A stretch of DNA of 24,410 nt. It comes from a virus. Shown piece after piece: positions 11,447 through 19,378 of the stretch. The stretch's first letter is position 1; the number at the start of each line of letters is the position of its first letter. The stretch covers positions 1-24,410 of the IMG/VR virus record IMGVR_UViG_3300025305_000135. One strand, 5' to 3'. A model generated the notes under the pieces. It was not told the origin of the DNA and searched no databases. It saw only the letters and a program-made list of their open reading frames with translations. The position numbers and the translations under genes were made by a program.

Positions 11447-13046
11447 AGTCTGGTGTCTCGTTGCAAGAGATGTTGAAACAGATAAAACATATACTTATGG
11501 ACCCGATGAAATTTCTAAGGGTATTCAGTTATTACGTGACGCTGAGCTTATTATTGGGCATAATATTATTATGTTTGATAAACCTATGCTTGAGCGTTAT
11601 TATGGTCCCATTAATACCCCTACTTTTGATACTCTGGTTGTAAGTCGTATGATGTATCCAGAGAAATCTAATCACCCACTTGGAGGAAACTCCTTGGAGT
11701 GTTGGGGTCGAGAGGTTGGAGTTGAGAAACTAAACTATCAACATGGATGGGATGTGTTTACTCAAGAGATGATGGATTATTGTATACAAGATGTTAAAGT
11801 AAATGTTAAAGTTTATAAAGCTCAGCAAGAATTTGCTAATAAATATCCCAAGCCTGTTTGGCTTGAGCATAATGTAACTGATATAATTAGCGAACAAACT
11901 ATCAATGGTATTGGTTTTAATCTTGAAGCTGCTGAACAATTGGAGTTTGATTTACTCATTGAGAAATCTTCAGTTGAAGATAGTATGAGAGAGATCTTTC
12001 CAACCAAAGTAGAAGAACGACATTCTGAAAAGACTGGTAAGAGATTAAAGGATAAAATAACTATCTTTAATCCCGGCTCTAGAAAACAAATTGCAGAAAG
12101 ATTGTCTGAGAAATATAATTGGAAACCACCTCAAACTGAAAAGGGAAATCCTAAAGTAGATGAATCAGTACTTAAGAAGTTAAAATATCCTGAAGCTACT
12201 ATGCTTGTAGATTATTTTAATAACACTAAACTTATGGGTCAGGTATCTGACTGGGTTAAGAGATCGGAACATAGCCGAGATGGTAGGATTCATGGTTCTA
12301 TTAATCCACAAGGTACAGTCACAGGTCGGATGACCGCAAGCCAACCCAATCTTCAACAGGTAAGTGGAGACAAGCGAGCGAGAAGATTGTTTGTTCCTAG
12401 AAAAGGATGGGTTATGCTAGGAGCTGATGCTTCTGGACTTGAAGCTAGAATGTTAGCGACTCACATGATGAAGTATGATGATGGAGCATATGCAAATGTT
12501 CTTCTTAATGATGATATACACTCTGTAAATCAAAAAGCTGCGGGTCTTCCTTCGAGAGACACCGCAAAAACTTTCTTCTATGGATTAATATATGGTGCGG
12601 GTGATGCAAAGATTGGTAAGATTGTTAATCAATCATCACACGTAGGAAGAAAACTTAAGGAATCCTACTTTGCTAAGATTCCTGCTATTAAGAAAGTTAT
12701 TGATGATGTTAAGTTTCAAGTAGCCAAGAAGGGTACTATTACTTTATTAGATGGTAGAGAAGTTCCTTGTAGATCAGAGCATAGTTCACTCAATGTTCAG
12801 CTTCAAGGTGACGGTGCAATTGTTATGAAGCTTGCACAAGTTTTACTCCGAAAGAAAATGGGAACCAATCCCGCTAAATTTATGGCAACTGTCCATGATG
12901 AGTGGCAAATGGAATGCTATCCTGACATGGCTGACAAGCTAGGTCAGTGGGCTGTAGATTCTATTCGTGAAGCCGGAGAAAAACTAGGATGTATGCAGCT
13001 TGATGGTGAATATCGTATAGGTAAAGATTGGAGCGAAACACATTGA
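11361..13046 (+). CDS. Family A DNA polymerase with 3'-5' exonuclease (T7 gp5-like)
   Basis: 561 aa from ATG 11361, after GGAG (11351-11354); this start places the exonuclease motif LVFDIEANG (D6, E8) at the very beginning, as in T7. Motif A is LGADASGLEAR (D356). The O helix is RDTAKTFFYGLIYGAG with R399, K403 and Y407, corresponding to T7 R518, K522 and Y526. Motif C is VHDEW (H512-D513-E514). The C-terminus GKDWSETH parallels T7 GPNWAICH. It is about 140 aa shorter than T7 gp5, and no thioredoxin-binding insertion is apparent in the thumb (about 255-315). It replicates the phage genome with gp4-like helicase and SSB. Confidence 0.97.
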   Translation: MKLVFDIEANGLNELILDRKGNAIPSGTKVWCLVARDVETDKTYTYGPDEISKGIQLLRDAELIIGHNIIMFDKPMLERYYGPINTPTFDTLVVSRMMYPEKSNHPLGGNSLECWGREVGVEKLNYQHGWDVFTQEMMDYCIQDVKVNVKVYKAQQEFANKYPKPVWLEHNVTDIISEQTINGIGFNLEAAEQLEFDLLIEKSSVEDSMREIFPTKVEERHSEKTGKRLKDKITIFNPGSRKQIAERLSEKYNWKPPQTEKGNPKVDESVLKKLKYPEATMLVDYFNNTKLMGQVSDWVKRSEHSRDGRIHGSINPQGTVTGRMTASQPNLQQVSGDKRARRLFVPRKGWVMLGADASGLEARMLATHMMKYDDGAYANVLLNDDIHSVNQKAAGLPSRDTAKTFFYGLIYGAGDAKIGKIVNQSSHVGRKLKESYFAKIPAIKKVIDDVKFQVAKKGTITLLDGREVPCRSEHSSLNVQLQGDGAIVMKLAQVLLRKKMGTNPAKFMATVHDEWQMECYPDMADKLGQWAVDSIREAGEKLGCMQLDGEYRIGKDWSETH

Positions 13047-13552
13047 TTGAAATATATATTTTATTTAGTGAACTCAAAGCACCTTGGGGAAAGGTTGTTA
13101 ATATCCTAACAGGCTCTAAAATTAATCACGCTTCTTTAGTTGTTCGTGAAAAAGGTATAGATAATTTAAGAAATATCTTTGCTTTACATTGTGATATAAC
13201 AATAGGATGTCGATGGGTTTCTTTTGAAACTATGAATAAGATTACTAATCCCATAGACATTTTATATTTTGGGGATGTAAATCCCCCTAGTATGCTCTTT
13301 GAAAACATAGAAACATATGATATGAATCCTTGGATAATGACTAGATATTGGTTAACAAAAGGATTTAAGAAACAAGAACTTCCTAATTGTTGTACACAAC
13401 CAATCATTAGTTGGTTAAATTACTTTAGAAATTCAGAAGTCTATTCTAAAGAAGATAATTATAGTCCTATAGAGCTTTGGAAAACACTTAAGACAAGGTG
13501 TCCTAGAAAACAAAGTGTTATGGAGAAGTGGAAATGCAAATCATTACTATAA
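13043..13552 (+). CDS. Possible permuted NlpC/P60-like (papain-fold) protein
   Basis: 169 aa from TTG 13043, which overlaps the polymerase stop as TTGA and follows GGAG (13030-13033) by 9 nt. The order of features is that of permuted papain-like enzymes: an early GSKINHASLVV strand with the candidate His, a central ILYFGD strand, then LPNCCTQPIISWL with the candidate Cys and a late YSPIELWKTL helix. Members of this superfamily cleave amides or are acyltransferases; a cell-wall or host-protein target is conceivable. The resemblance is by pattern only. Alternative: an uncharacterised phage protein without activity. Confidence 0.5.
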   Translation: MIEIYILFSELKAPWGKVVNILTGSKINHASLVVREKGIDNLRNIFALHCDITIGCRWVSFETMNKITNPIDILYFGDVNPPSMLFENIETYDMNPWIMTRYWLTKGFKKQELPNCCTQPIISWLNYFRNSEVYSKEDNYSPIELWKTLKTRCPRKQSVMEKWKCKSLL

Positions 13553-14250
13553 GTGGTCAGGCTAGGGTTGGAAAAACAACTACGGCTAAGATAATAGCAG
13601 AGCAAGCGTTTAGACTTGGTTTTATACCAATGTTTCTACCGTTTGCTAAGCCAATCAAAGACCTAGCAGAATCTGAGGGAATTAACAAAGACGATTCTCC
13701 TGAAGAATATAGGGAGTACTGTCAAAATATTGGTAAGGCAATGAGAGATAAGGATATAAATCATTGGATTAAATCTTGGGCAAAAGACCTACAAAAAATA
13801 AAACAATCTGAGTTTAAGGATTTAGAAAATGAGAAAAAATATTGGGAAAGAGTTATCATCTCAGATGATTGTAGATATCTTAATGAATTATCCAGAACTA
13901 GGAAACTCGGTGCATCCCAAATATTTATTACTGCGGGAAAGAGGTCGTTACCTGAGGCAAATGCAACATGGCGTAGCCACGAATCCGAACAGCTGTCAAT
14001 ATCAAAAGATATGGGTCATCCTGATTATCAAGACTTATTTACAACTATTATTGTTAATGAGAATACAAAAGAAAATCTGGAATCTATAGTATCAAGACGT
14101 ATTAGGATGTGGCTTGGTCTTGAGATACATGATAAAGTATGTCTATGTGAGCTATGTAAAGCTCGTAGAGAAGATAGATTACCTGATATTGATGTTGTTA
14201 TTGATGACTTAATAGATAGATTGTTTGGAGATTTTAATGAAGAAACCTAA
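13534..14250 (+). CDS. P-loop kinase, deoxynucleoside monophosphate kinase-like
   Basis: 238 aa from ATG 13534, 8 nt after GGAG (13522-13525). The P-loop GQARVGKTT is at 8-16. Later come YCQNIGKAMRDKDINHW and VIISDDCRYLNEL, a layout like phage dNMP kinases (LQ..G...R...W and a Walker-B-like I-D-R-N-E segment). It likely phosphorylates dNMPs to feed dNTP synthesis, matching the RNR and exonuclease nearby. The C-terminus carries an extra CLCELC cluster (C203, C205, C208), perhaps a metal site, not expected in this enzyme class. It overlaps the previous gene by 19 nt and the next by 14 nt. Confidence 0.7.
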   Translation: MQIITISGQARVGKTTTAKIIAEQAFRLGFIPMFLPFAKPIKDLAESEGINKDDSPEEYREYCQNIGKAMRDKDINHWIKSWAKDLQKIKQSEFKDLENEKKYWERVIISDDCRYLNELSRTRKLGASQIFITAGKRSLPEANATWRSHESEQLSISKDMGHPDYQDLFTTIIVNENTKENLESIVSRRIRMWLGLEIHDKVCLCELCKARREDRLPDIDVVIDDLIDRLFGDFNEET

Positions 14251-14998
14251 ACTTGCTGTTATTGATGGCGATATACTTGCCTACAAAGCCTCGTTCTGGG
14301 CTGATGTAGAGGGGATAGATTGTTTAGAAGACAGACTGGCTGTTGATTTAGAGAACTGGACTCCAGAAGGAGTCACAAAAACAATCGTTGCTTTATCTTG
14401 TCCTCGAAGTAAAAACTTTAGACGGGATATTTGGCCTCGATATAAGGCTCATAGAGACGGAACTGCCCAACCAGATAGTCTTGACTATGCTATTGAGATT
14501 TTATATGACAATGCTGATACAAGGTGTATTGATAAGTTGGAAGCCGATGATCTTATGGGACTAGCCTCCAGTAAGGGGGCTGCTATCTCCGTAACTATTG
14601 ATAAGGACTTGAGATCTGTACCCGGATGGCACTGGAATCCTGATAAGGAGGAGGATAGTGTGTTCATTACAGAGGAAGAGGCAGATAAATTCTTCTTCAA
14701 GCAATGGATTATGGGAGATTCTACTGATGGAATTCCCGGTCTATGGAGGGTAGGTCCTAAGAAAGCTGAGAAGTTTCTGAATAGCTGGGCTAAGGAGTCT
14801 TGGGTTGATGAGATCTTTAATTTATATGAGAATGAAGATAGACCTAATCAATCTGACTATGGAGATATGACAAGAAAAGAGTTTGCTTTATCAATGGCTA
14901 GGTGTGTACGAATCTTAAGGGAGGGTGAATATACTAAGTCTACAAGGAGCATTAATTTATGGGAACCGAATAATTGGGTAAAGGAGATACAGCCTTGA
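14237..14998 (+). CDS. 5'-3' exonuclease (T7 gp6-like, FEN family)
   Basis: 253 aa from ATG 14237, 6 nt after GGAG (14227-14230). Metal-binding residues are in LAVIDGDILAY (D10, D12), LEADDLMG (E102, D104, D105), TIDKDLRS (D122, D124) and MGDSTDGIPG (D161, D164). The helical arch motif RRDIWPRYKAHR and the helix-hairpin-helix VGPKKAEKFL complete the FEN pattern. T7 gp6 removes RNA primers and degrades host DNA to supply nucleotides; the same role is expected. Its last bases contain both the ribosome site and the TTG start of the RNR gene. Confidence 0.95.
   Translation: MKKPKLAVIDGDILAYKASFWADVEGIDCLEDRLAVDLENWTPEGVTKTIVALSCPRSKNFRRDIWPRYKAHRDGTAQPDSLDYAIEILYDNADTRCIDKLEADDLMGLASSKGAAISVTIDKDLRSVPGWHWNPDKEEDSVFITEEEADKFFFKQWIMGDSTDGIPGLWRVGPKKAEKFLNSWAKESWVDEIFNLYENEDRPNQSDYGDMTRKEFALSMARCVRILREGEYTKSTRSINLWEPNNWVKEIQP
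14969..14986 (+). repeat. Partial third copy of the left half of the 30-nt element
   Basis: AATAATTGGGTAAAGGAG matches 3890-3907 at 17 of 18 positions. It lies at the end of the exonuclease gene, and its GGAG is the ribosome binding site for RNR. The dyad half is absent. It may be coincidence or a related control site. Confidence 0.35.
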
Positions 14999-16905
14999 GC
15001 AAGTTATTTGAAGATTTTATAGCAACAAGTAAATACTGCCGCTGGATTGAAGAGTCTGGGCGTAGGGAAACTTGGGACGAGTGTGTTTATAGATACTTTG
15101 ATTATTTTATTGATAGATTTGATCTAGAATTCGATGATCCAGAGCTGTCTACAGCACGAAATCACTTGTTAAACCGTGAAGTATTTCCTAGTATGAGAGC
15201 TTTGATGACCGCTGGTCCAGCCGCAGACGTAGACGATACCTGTCTATATAACTGTAGCTATGTGGCTGTCAATGATACCTCTGTTTTTGCTCAAATATTG
15301 TACATTCTCTGCTGTGGGACAGGCGTTGGCTTCTCCTGTGAGCAGAAGAATGTTAATGAATTACCCAAAATACCTGATGATATTATTCGCAGAGAAGATA
15401 TCAGCCTCGTAGTAGCCGACTCACGAAGGGGTTGGGCTGAGGCTCTTGATCAATTAATCTGGCATCTATATAAAGGTATTCATCCCACATGGGAAACACA
15501 ACTCATTCGTCCAGCTGGTGCTAGACTTAAGACCTTTGGAGGAAGAGCCTCAGGTCCAGAGCCATTAGTCAGACTGTTTAAGTTTGTTGTGAATACCTTC
15601 ATGAAAGCCAAGGGTCGCCAGCTCTCTAGTCTTGAAGTCCACGATATAGTTTGTATGATCGGTGAGATTGTTATTGCTGGTGCAGTTCGTAGATCTGCCC
15701 TCATTTCACTCAGCGATCTTAACGACAAGAGCATGGCAAAGGCTAAGAGTGGTCCTTGGTGGGAATCCTCAGGCTATAGATCTCTCGCAAACAACTCCGC
15801 AGTCTATGAAACCAAGCCGTCCTTTGCTGTCTTCTTAGATGAATGGCAGGAAATGTACAACTCAAGGTCTGGTGAGCGTGGTATTTGTAATAGAGAATCT
15901 ATGAAGATGATCGCAAACATGGCTGGAAGGGATTCAGATTATGATTTTGGTACAAACCCATGCTCTGAAATTATTCTTAGGCATAAACAATTTTGTAATC
16001 TATCAGAGATTGTAATTAAATCATCAGATAATCCGTCTACAATAAGAGAAAAGATACGTTCAGCTGTTATCTTTGGAACTATTCAATCGGCTTGTACTAA
16101 CTTCACCTACTTGGATCATCAATGGAAACTTAATTGCGATGAGGAAAGACTTCTTGGTGTTTCCTTTACTGGAATTTTTGACAACGAATTCTTTAGTGGT
16201 CGAGAAGACATGGACAAACTTGCCCTTCATCTTGGTCGCCTTAAGGATTATGCTAGAGAACAAAATATTATATGGGCTAGTAAGCTTAAGGTAAGTCCCA
16301 GCAAGGCTGTGACCTGCGTTAAACCAAGTGGTACTACCAGTTGTGTTGCTGGCTCATCTTCTGGTATGCATCCACGATTTAGTGAAATATATATTCGTAG
16401 AGTTCGTATGGACAAACAAGATCCAATGACAAAGTTTATGATGGATAAAAATATTCCACACGAAGATTGTAGTATGCGACCTCATAGTACTGTTGTGTTT
16501 TCCTTTCCTATTAAATCTCCTATTGATTCTATTACCCAAAAAGAACTTACAGCAATTGATCATTTAGAACTATGGAAAACATATCAACAATGCTGGTGTG
16601 ACCATAAACCAAGTGTTACTATTTCTTATTCGGATGATGAGTTTCTTGCTATTGGTGATTGGGTTTGGAAACACTGGGAATGGGTTAGTGGAATTTCATT
16701 CCTTCCAAAAGAAAACCATGTCTATGATCAAGCACCGTTTGAAAAAGTAAGTCCTGAAGAATGGTTTGACCTATCTAATGGAATGCCTACGGAAATTGAG
16801 TGGTCTGAATTAATAGGCTATGAAAAAGAAGATACTACAAACAACTCTAGAGAGTTGGCATGTACTGCCAATGGATGTGAGGTTGTTGATTTAACAGGAG
16901 AATGA
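14995..16905 (+). CDS. Monomeric class II (B12-dependent) ribonucleoside triphosphate reductase
   Basis: 636 aa from TTG 14995, 8 nt after AAGGAG (14981-14986) and overlapping the exonuclease stop as TTGA. Compared with Lactobacillus leichmannii RTPR (739 aa): NPCSE holds C323 (thiyl radical Cys, C408 there) and E325; C334 lies 11 residues on, as C419 does; the NCSYVAV segment gives C87 (C119); and the C-terminal pair C623/C628 keeps the five-residue spacing of C731/C736. It reduces ribonucleotides to deoxyribonucleotides with adenosylcobalamin, so the host must make or import B12. This class is common in aquatic podoviruses. It is about 100 aa shorter than the model enzyme. Confidence 0.95.
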   Translation: MSKLFEDFIATSKYCRWIEESGRRETWDECVYRYFDYFIDRFDLEFDDPELSTARNHLLNREVFPSMRALMTAGPAADVDDTCLYNCSYVAVNDTSVFAQILYILCCGTGVGFSCEQKNVNELPKIPDDIIRREDISLVVADSRRGWAEALDQLIWHLYKGIHPTWETQLIRPAGARLKTFGGRASGPEPLVRLFKFVVNTFMKAKGRQLSSLEVHDIVCMIGEIVIAGAVRRSALISLSDLNDKSMAKAKSGPWWESSGYRSLANNSAVYETKPSFAVFLDEWQEMYNSRSGERGICNRESMKMIANMAGRDSDYDFGTNPCSEIILRHKQFCNLSEIVIKSSDNPSTIREKIRSAVIFGTIQSACTNFTYLDHQWKLNCDEERLLGVSFTGIFDNEFFSGREDMDKLALHLGRLKDYAREQNIIWASKLKVSPSKAVTCVKPSGTTSCVAGSSSGMHPRFSEIYIRRVRMDKQDPMTKFMMDKNIPHEDCSMRPHSTVVFSFPIKSPIDSITQKELTAIDHLELWKTYQQCWCDHKPSVTISYSDDEFLAIGDWVWKHWEWVSGISFLPKENHVYDQAPFEKVSPEEWFDLSNGMPTEIEWSELIGYEKEDTTNNSRELACTANGCEVVDLTGE

Positions 16906-16907
16906 TA

Positions 16908-17114
16908 ATGAGTTTTATTGATGGAACTCCCTTTGGGAATTTGGTAGATTTAGTCTTTGATAGACTAGAAGAAAGATTGGGATACTCTGGTAACAAACGA
17001 ACCAGATCAAAGAAGGGTACTTACATATCTGACGATCCTAGTACTCCTGAGAACGAAGCTTGGACTTGTGGCAAGGCTCCAAAGAAAAAGATTCGTAGGA
17101 GAAAAAATAAATGA
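16908..17114 (+). CDS. Small basic-tailed protein, 68 aa, function unknown
   Basis: ATG 16908 lies 7 nt after AGGAG (16896-16900); ATG 16902 in the same frame is too close to that site. The product begins MSFIDGTPFGNLVDLVFDRL, has a helical amphipathic start and ends in a strongly basic tail (APKKKIRRRKNK) after a Thr-Cys-Gly turn. No family is recognised. It follows RNR directly, and its stop overlaps the next start (ATGA), so it bridges the metabolism and structural blocks. Confidence 0.65.
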   Translation: MSFIDGTPFGNLVDLVFDRLEERLGYSGNKRTRSKKGTYISDDPSTPENEAWTCGKAPKKKIRRRKNK

Positions 17115-17452
17115 CTGATTATTCAAACAGATTTATAAGAAGTATGTATGGAGCTGGAAGATCTTTATCTCAAACAGAACGGCACTTGATGAGTATTGTT
17201 ACAGATTTGGAAAGTAGAGTAGAAAGGTTAGAACACAATGTCTCAAAAACCTCTGAAGGAAAGACTTCCTCTGATAGACGAGGAAGTGATAAAGGAACTG
17301 GACAAACTATATCCTCCGATGGAGTACAGCAACATGTCAACACGGGAGGAGTGGGCGTTTCGGGGGGGACAAAGGGACGTAATAAACAAACTAAAGTCCG
17401 TAAGAAGACAACAGATAGGAAGACAACCAATAAGAAAGAAGGGATAGTATAA
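17111..17452 (+). CDS. Small protein with coiled-coil start, overlapping 17238-17447
   Basis: ATG 17111 overlaps the previous stop. Residues 1-50 (MTDYSNRFIRSMYGAGRSLS, then a helix ending in LESRVERLEHNVSK) look like a normal protein with a short coiled coil. Residues from about 43 onward are Thr/Ser/Lys/Gly-rich low complexity and are encoded by DNA that, in the +1 frame, gives the better-looking protein 17238-17447. The stop overlaps the next ATG as TAATG. The C-terminal half may be overprinted, or the true product may be shorter through frameshifting. Confidence 0.55.
   Translation: MTDYSNRFIRSMYGAGRSLSQTERHLMSIVTDLESRVERLEHNVSKTSEGKTSSDRRGSDKGTGQTISSDGVQQHVNTGGVGVSGGTKGRNKQTKVRKKTTDRKTTNKKEGIV
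17238..17447 (+). CDS. Conserved small pre-portal phage protein, 69 aa
   Basis: ATG 17238 follows AGAAAGG (17221-17227) by 10 nt, a moderate ribosome site. The product starts MSQKPLKERLPLIDEEVIKE, continues LDKLYPP, and has a STREEWAFRGGQRDVINKL block. This resembles a short family often found just before the portal gene in T7-like phages (pattern D-x-x-L-P-E...S-x-R-E-x-W-F-x-x-G-Q-R-x-V-x-x-x-L). The gene is nested inside 17111-17452 in another frame and stops 4 nt before the next start. The function is unknown; a virion or assembly role is possible. Confidence 0.65.
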   Translation: MSQKPLKERLPLIDEEVIKELDKLYPPMEYSNMSTREEWAFRGGQRDVINKLKSVRRQQIGRQPIRKKG

Positions 17453-17766
17453 TGGGTGGAAAAGGAGGAGGAGGACCTGACTATGCTCAAATGGAGCAGA
17501 TGCAGCAAAGACAGTTTGCAAGAATGCAATCGCAAACACAAGAACAGATGGCAAGAGCTGAAGCTAAGGAAGCAGAACGAGAATCTTCCAGATTAGCTAG
17601 AGAAAAAGCTGCAAAAGAAGCTGAAGAACGTAAGAAAGCTGAGATCGAAACAGAAGAGACAAGAACTCAAGAAGAGATCGAAGCACAAGAAGATGTTGGA
17701 ACAAGAGCAGCTGAGTCTATCTATAGAGATCGACCTGATGTTGTTCAAATTCCAAGACCGGAGTAA
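17452..17766 (+). CDS. Glycine-start coiled-coil protein before the portal, 104 aa
   Basis: ATG 17452 overlaps the previous stop (TAATG). The product begins MGGKGGGGPDYAQMEQMQQR and then forms a long Glu/Arg/Ala/Lys helix (about residues 25-80) typical of a coiled coil, ending RDRPDVVQIPRPE. Proteins with an MGGKGGGG-like start and a charged helix are common next to the portal in marine T7-like phages. Its role is unknown; a minor virion or assembly factor is plausible. Confidence 0.75.
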   Translation: MGGKGGGGPDYAQMEQMQQRQFARMQSQTQEQMARAEAKEAERESSRLAREKAAKEAEERKKAEIETEETRTQEEIEAQEDVGTRAAESIYRDRPDVVQIPRPE

Positions 17767-17770
17767 TTAA

Positions 17771-19363
17771 ATGCAAGAGAAAACAATAGCAGAAAGATTT
17801 AAAAAATTAGATAGTTTTCGTCATGCTAAGTTGGAAAGAGCTAGGTTTTGTTCTTCTTTAACTATTCCTTCAATCTTTCCTCCTCATGGTTTCAATGATG
17901 ACAGTGATCTCAATAAACCATATTCATCGGTAGCCGCTCGCGGTGTTACTGCTATGTCTTCTCGTATTCTTCATGCTCTACTTCCTCTAGATGACTCTCC
18001 CTTTTTTAGATTCAATCTTAAAGGAGGACAAGAACCATCAACAGAGACTCAAGTTTATCTTAATAATTTAGCTTACCAAGTTTATACAAAACTAACAAGC
18101 CAAAACCTTAGGGAAACATTATTCCAAGCACTTCAACATTGTATTGTAGTTGGAGATGTAATGGTTGTTCAAGAAGATGATTATACATTTAGGAACATAA
18201 GGCTTGATCACTATGTTATAAGACGAGATGTGAATGGTGATTTACTTGAGATTATTTATTTAGAGTTTATTTCTAAGTCAGAAGATGAACAATTAAATGA
18301 TTCTGGATATGCTGTTGGTGCTGATTATTCAAAACAAGGATATGATGTCGAATTTAATAGGATATTTAAGGGAGAACAAGGAGAGTGGGTTGCTCAAAAA
18401 GAAATGAATGGCGATCTTATAGAAGTTGGTATGTATAATGTTATACCTTTTGCCGTTCTTCGTTGGAACTCAATTGCTGGTGAACCTTATTCAAGATCTC
18501 ATTGTGAAGACTTGATTGGTGATATTGAAACACTTGAGAATTATACTAGAGCAATGATCGAGGGTATGGCAGCAAGTTCTACTTTCTGGATGGCTGTAGA
18601 TCCAGCAGGTATCACAGATATTGATGATGTCGGTGTTGCTCCTAATGGTCAATGGATTGCTGCGAGACGGGAAGACATTGAAGCTATTAGTCCAGCTTCT
18701 ACAATGAGCCCTCAAGTTCAAGCTGTCTCAGCAGCTGTTCAAGTTATGCGAAGAGAAATTGGACAAGCTTTTCTTTTAGATTCTGCCTCCATTCCTTCGG
18801 GAGATCGTGTTACTGCTACAGCTGTAAGACGTATTGGTCAAGAACTTGAGAATGTTTTAGGCGGTGCTTTTAGTGCCATTGCTAGAGATTTATTTGTACC
18901 AATTCTTAACAGAACTGTCTTTCTTATGGTAGATGATGGGTCAATTGATCCTAGATTGTTTGAACAATTCTTTAATACCCAAGGTAATTTAGATGTAGAG
19001 ATTGTTACTGGACTTCAGGCTCTTAATAGAGAGTCTGATCTTACTAAGTTAATGCAGCTTGGAGAAATGGTTAGAAACCTACCACCAGAATCAATTGCTA
19101 CTTTTAGGTGGGACGAATTTGGAAGAGCTTTAGTTAGTACACTAGGATTTGATCCTGAGAATTGGATTAAGTCAGAAGAAGAAGTACAACAGATGCAACA
19201 ACAAATGCAACAGCAGCAAATGCAACAGCAAATGCAGCAACAACTTCTCCAGCAAGGCGGGGCAGCGGTTGCTAATGTGGCTCAGCAAGCTGCTGGTCAA
19301 GATTTAGAAGAGCAAACTGGTGGATCTAACATAGCTCAGGTTGCTCAGCAACTAGGGGTTTAA
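17771..19363 (+). CDS. Portal (head-tail connector) protein, T7 gp8-like
   Basis: 530 aa, close to T7 gp8 (536). ATG 17771 follows GGAG (17760-17763) by 7 nt. The N-terminal part (AERFKKLDSFRHAKLERARF) and the segment AARGVTAMSSRILHALLPLD are typical of podoviral portals, as is the REIGQAFLLDSASI / RVTATAVRRIGQEL stretch near residues 330-365. Twelve copies should form the ring at the capsid vertex through which DNA is packaged and to which the tail tube attaches. The C-terminus carries a Gln/Met repeat (473-495). It opens the structural block. Confidence 0.95.
   Translation: MQEKTIAERFKKLDSFRHAKLERARFCSSLTIPSIFPPHGFNDDSDLNKPYSSVAARGVTAMSSRILHALLPLDDSPFFRFNLKGGQEPSTETQVYLNNLAYQVYTKLTSQNLRETLFQALQHCIVVGDVMVVQEDDYTFRNIRLDHYVIRRDVNGDLLEIIYLEFISKSEDEQLNDSGYAVGADYSKQGYDVEFNRIFKGEQGEWVAQKEMNGDLIEVGMYNVIPFAVLRWNSIAGEPYSRSHCEDLIGDIETLENYTRAMIEGMAASSTFWMAVDPAGITDIDDVGVAPNGQWIAARREDIEAISPASTMSPQVQAVSAAVQVMRREIGQAFLLDSASIPSGDRVTATAVRRIGQELENVLGGAFSAIARDLFVPILNRTVFLMVDDGSIDPRLFEQFFNTQGNLDVEIVTGLQALNRESDLTKLMQLGEMVRNLPPESIATFRWDEFGRALVSTLGFDPENWIKSEEEVQQMQQQMQQQQMQQQMQQQLLQQGGAAVANVAQQAAGQDLEEQTGGSNIAQVAQQLGV
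19187..19255 (+). repeat. CAA/CAG-rich tract encoding a Gln/Met repeat in the portal tail
   Basis: 23 codons, of which 17 are Gln (CAA or CAG), 4 Met and 2 Leu, in a Q-Q-Q-M type period (portal residues 473-495). The DNA is a degenerate ATGCAACAGCA-like repeat. Such tracts vary in length by slippage. Confidence 0.85.
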
Positions 19364-19378
19364 GAAAGGGGGTTCGTT

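Noticed and set aside
17170-17541. 123-aa and 103-aa ORFs on the - strand
   Set aside because: Leu/Pro/Ser-rich shadows of the A-rich pre-portal genes; no ribosome sites.
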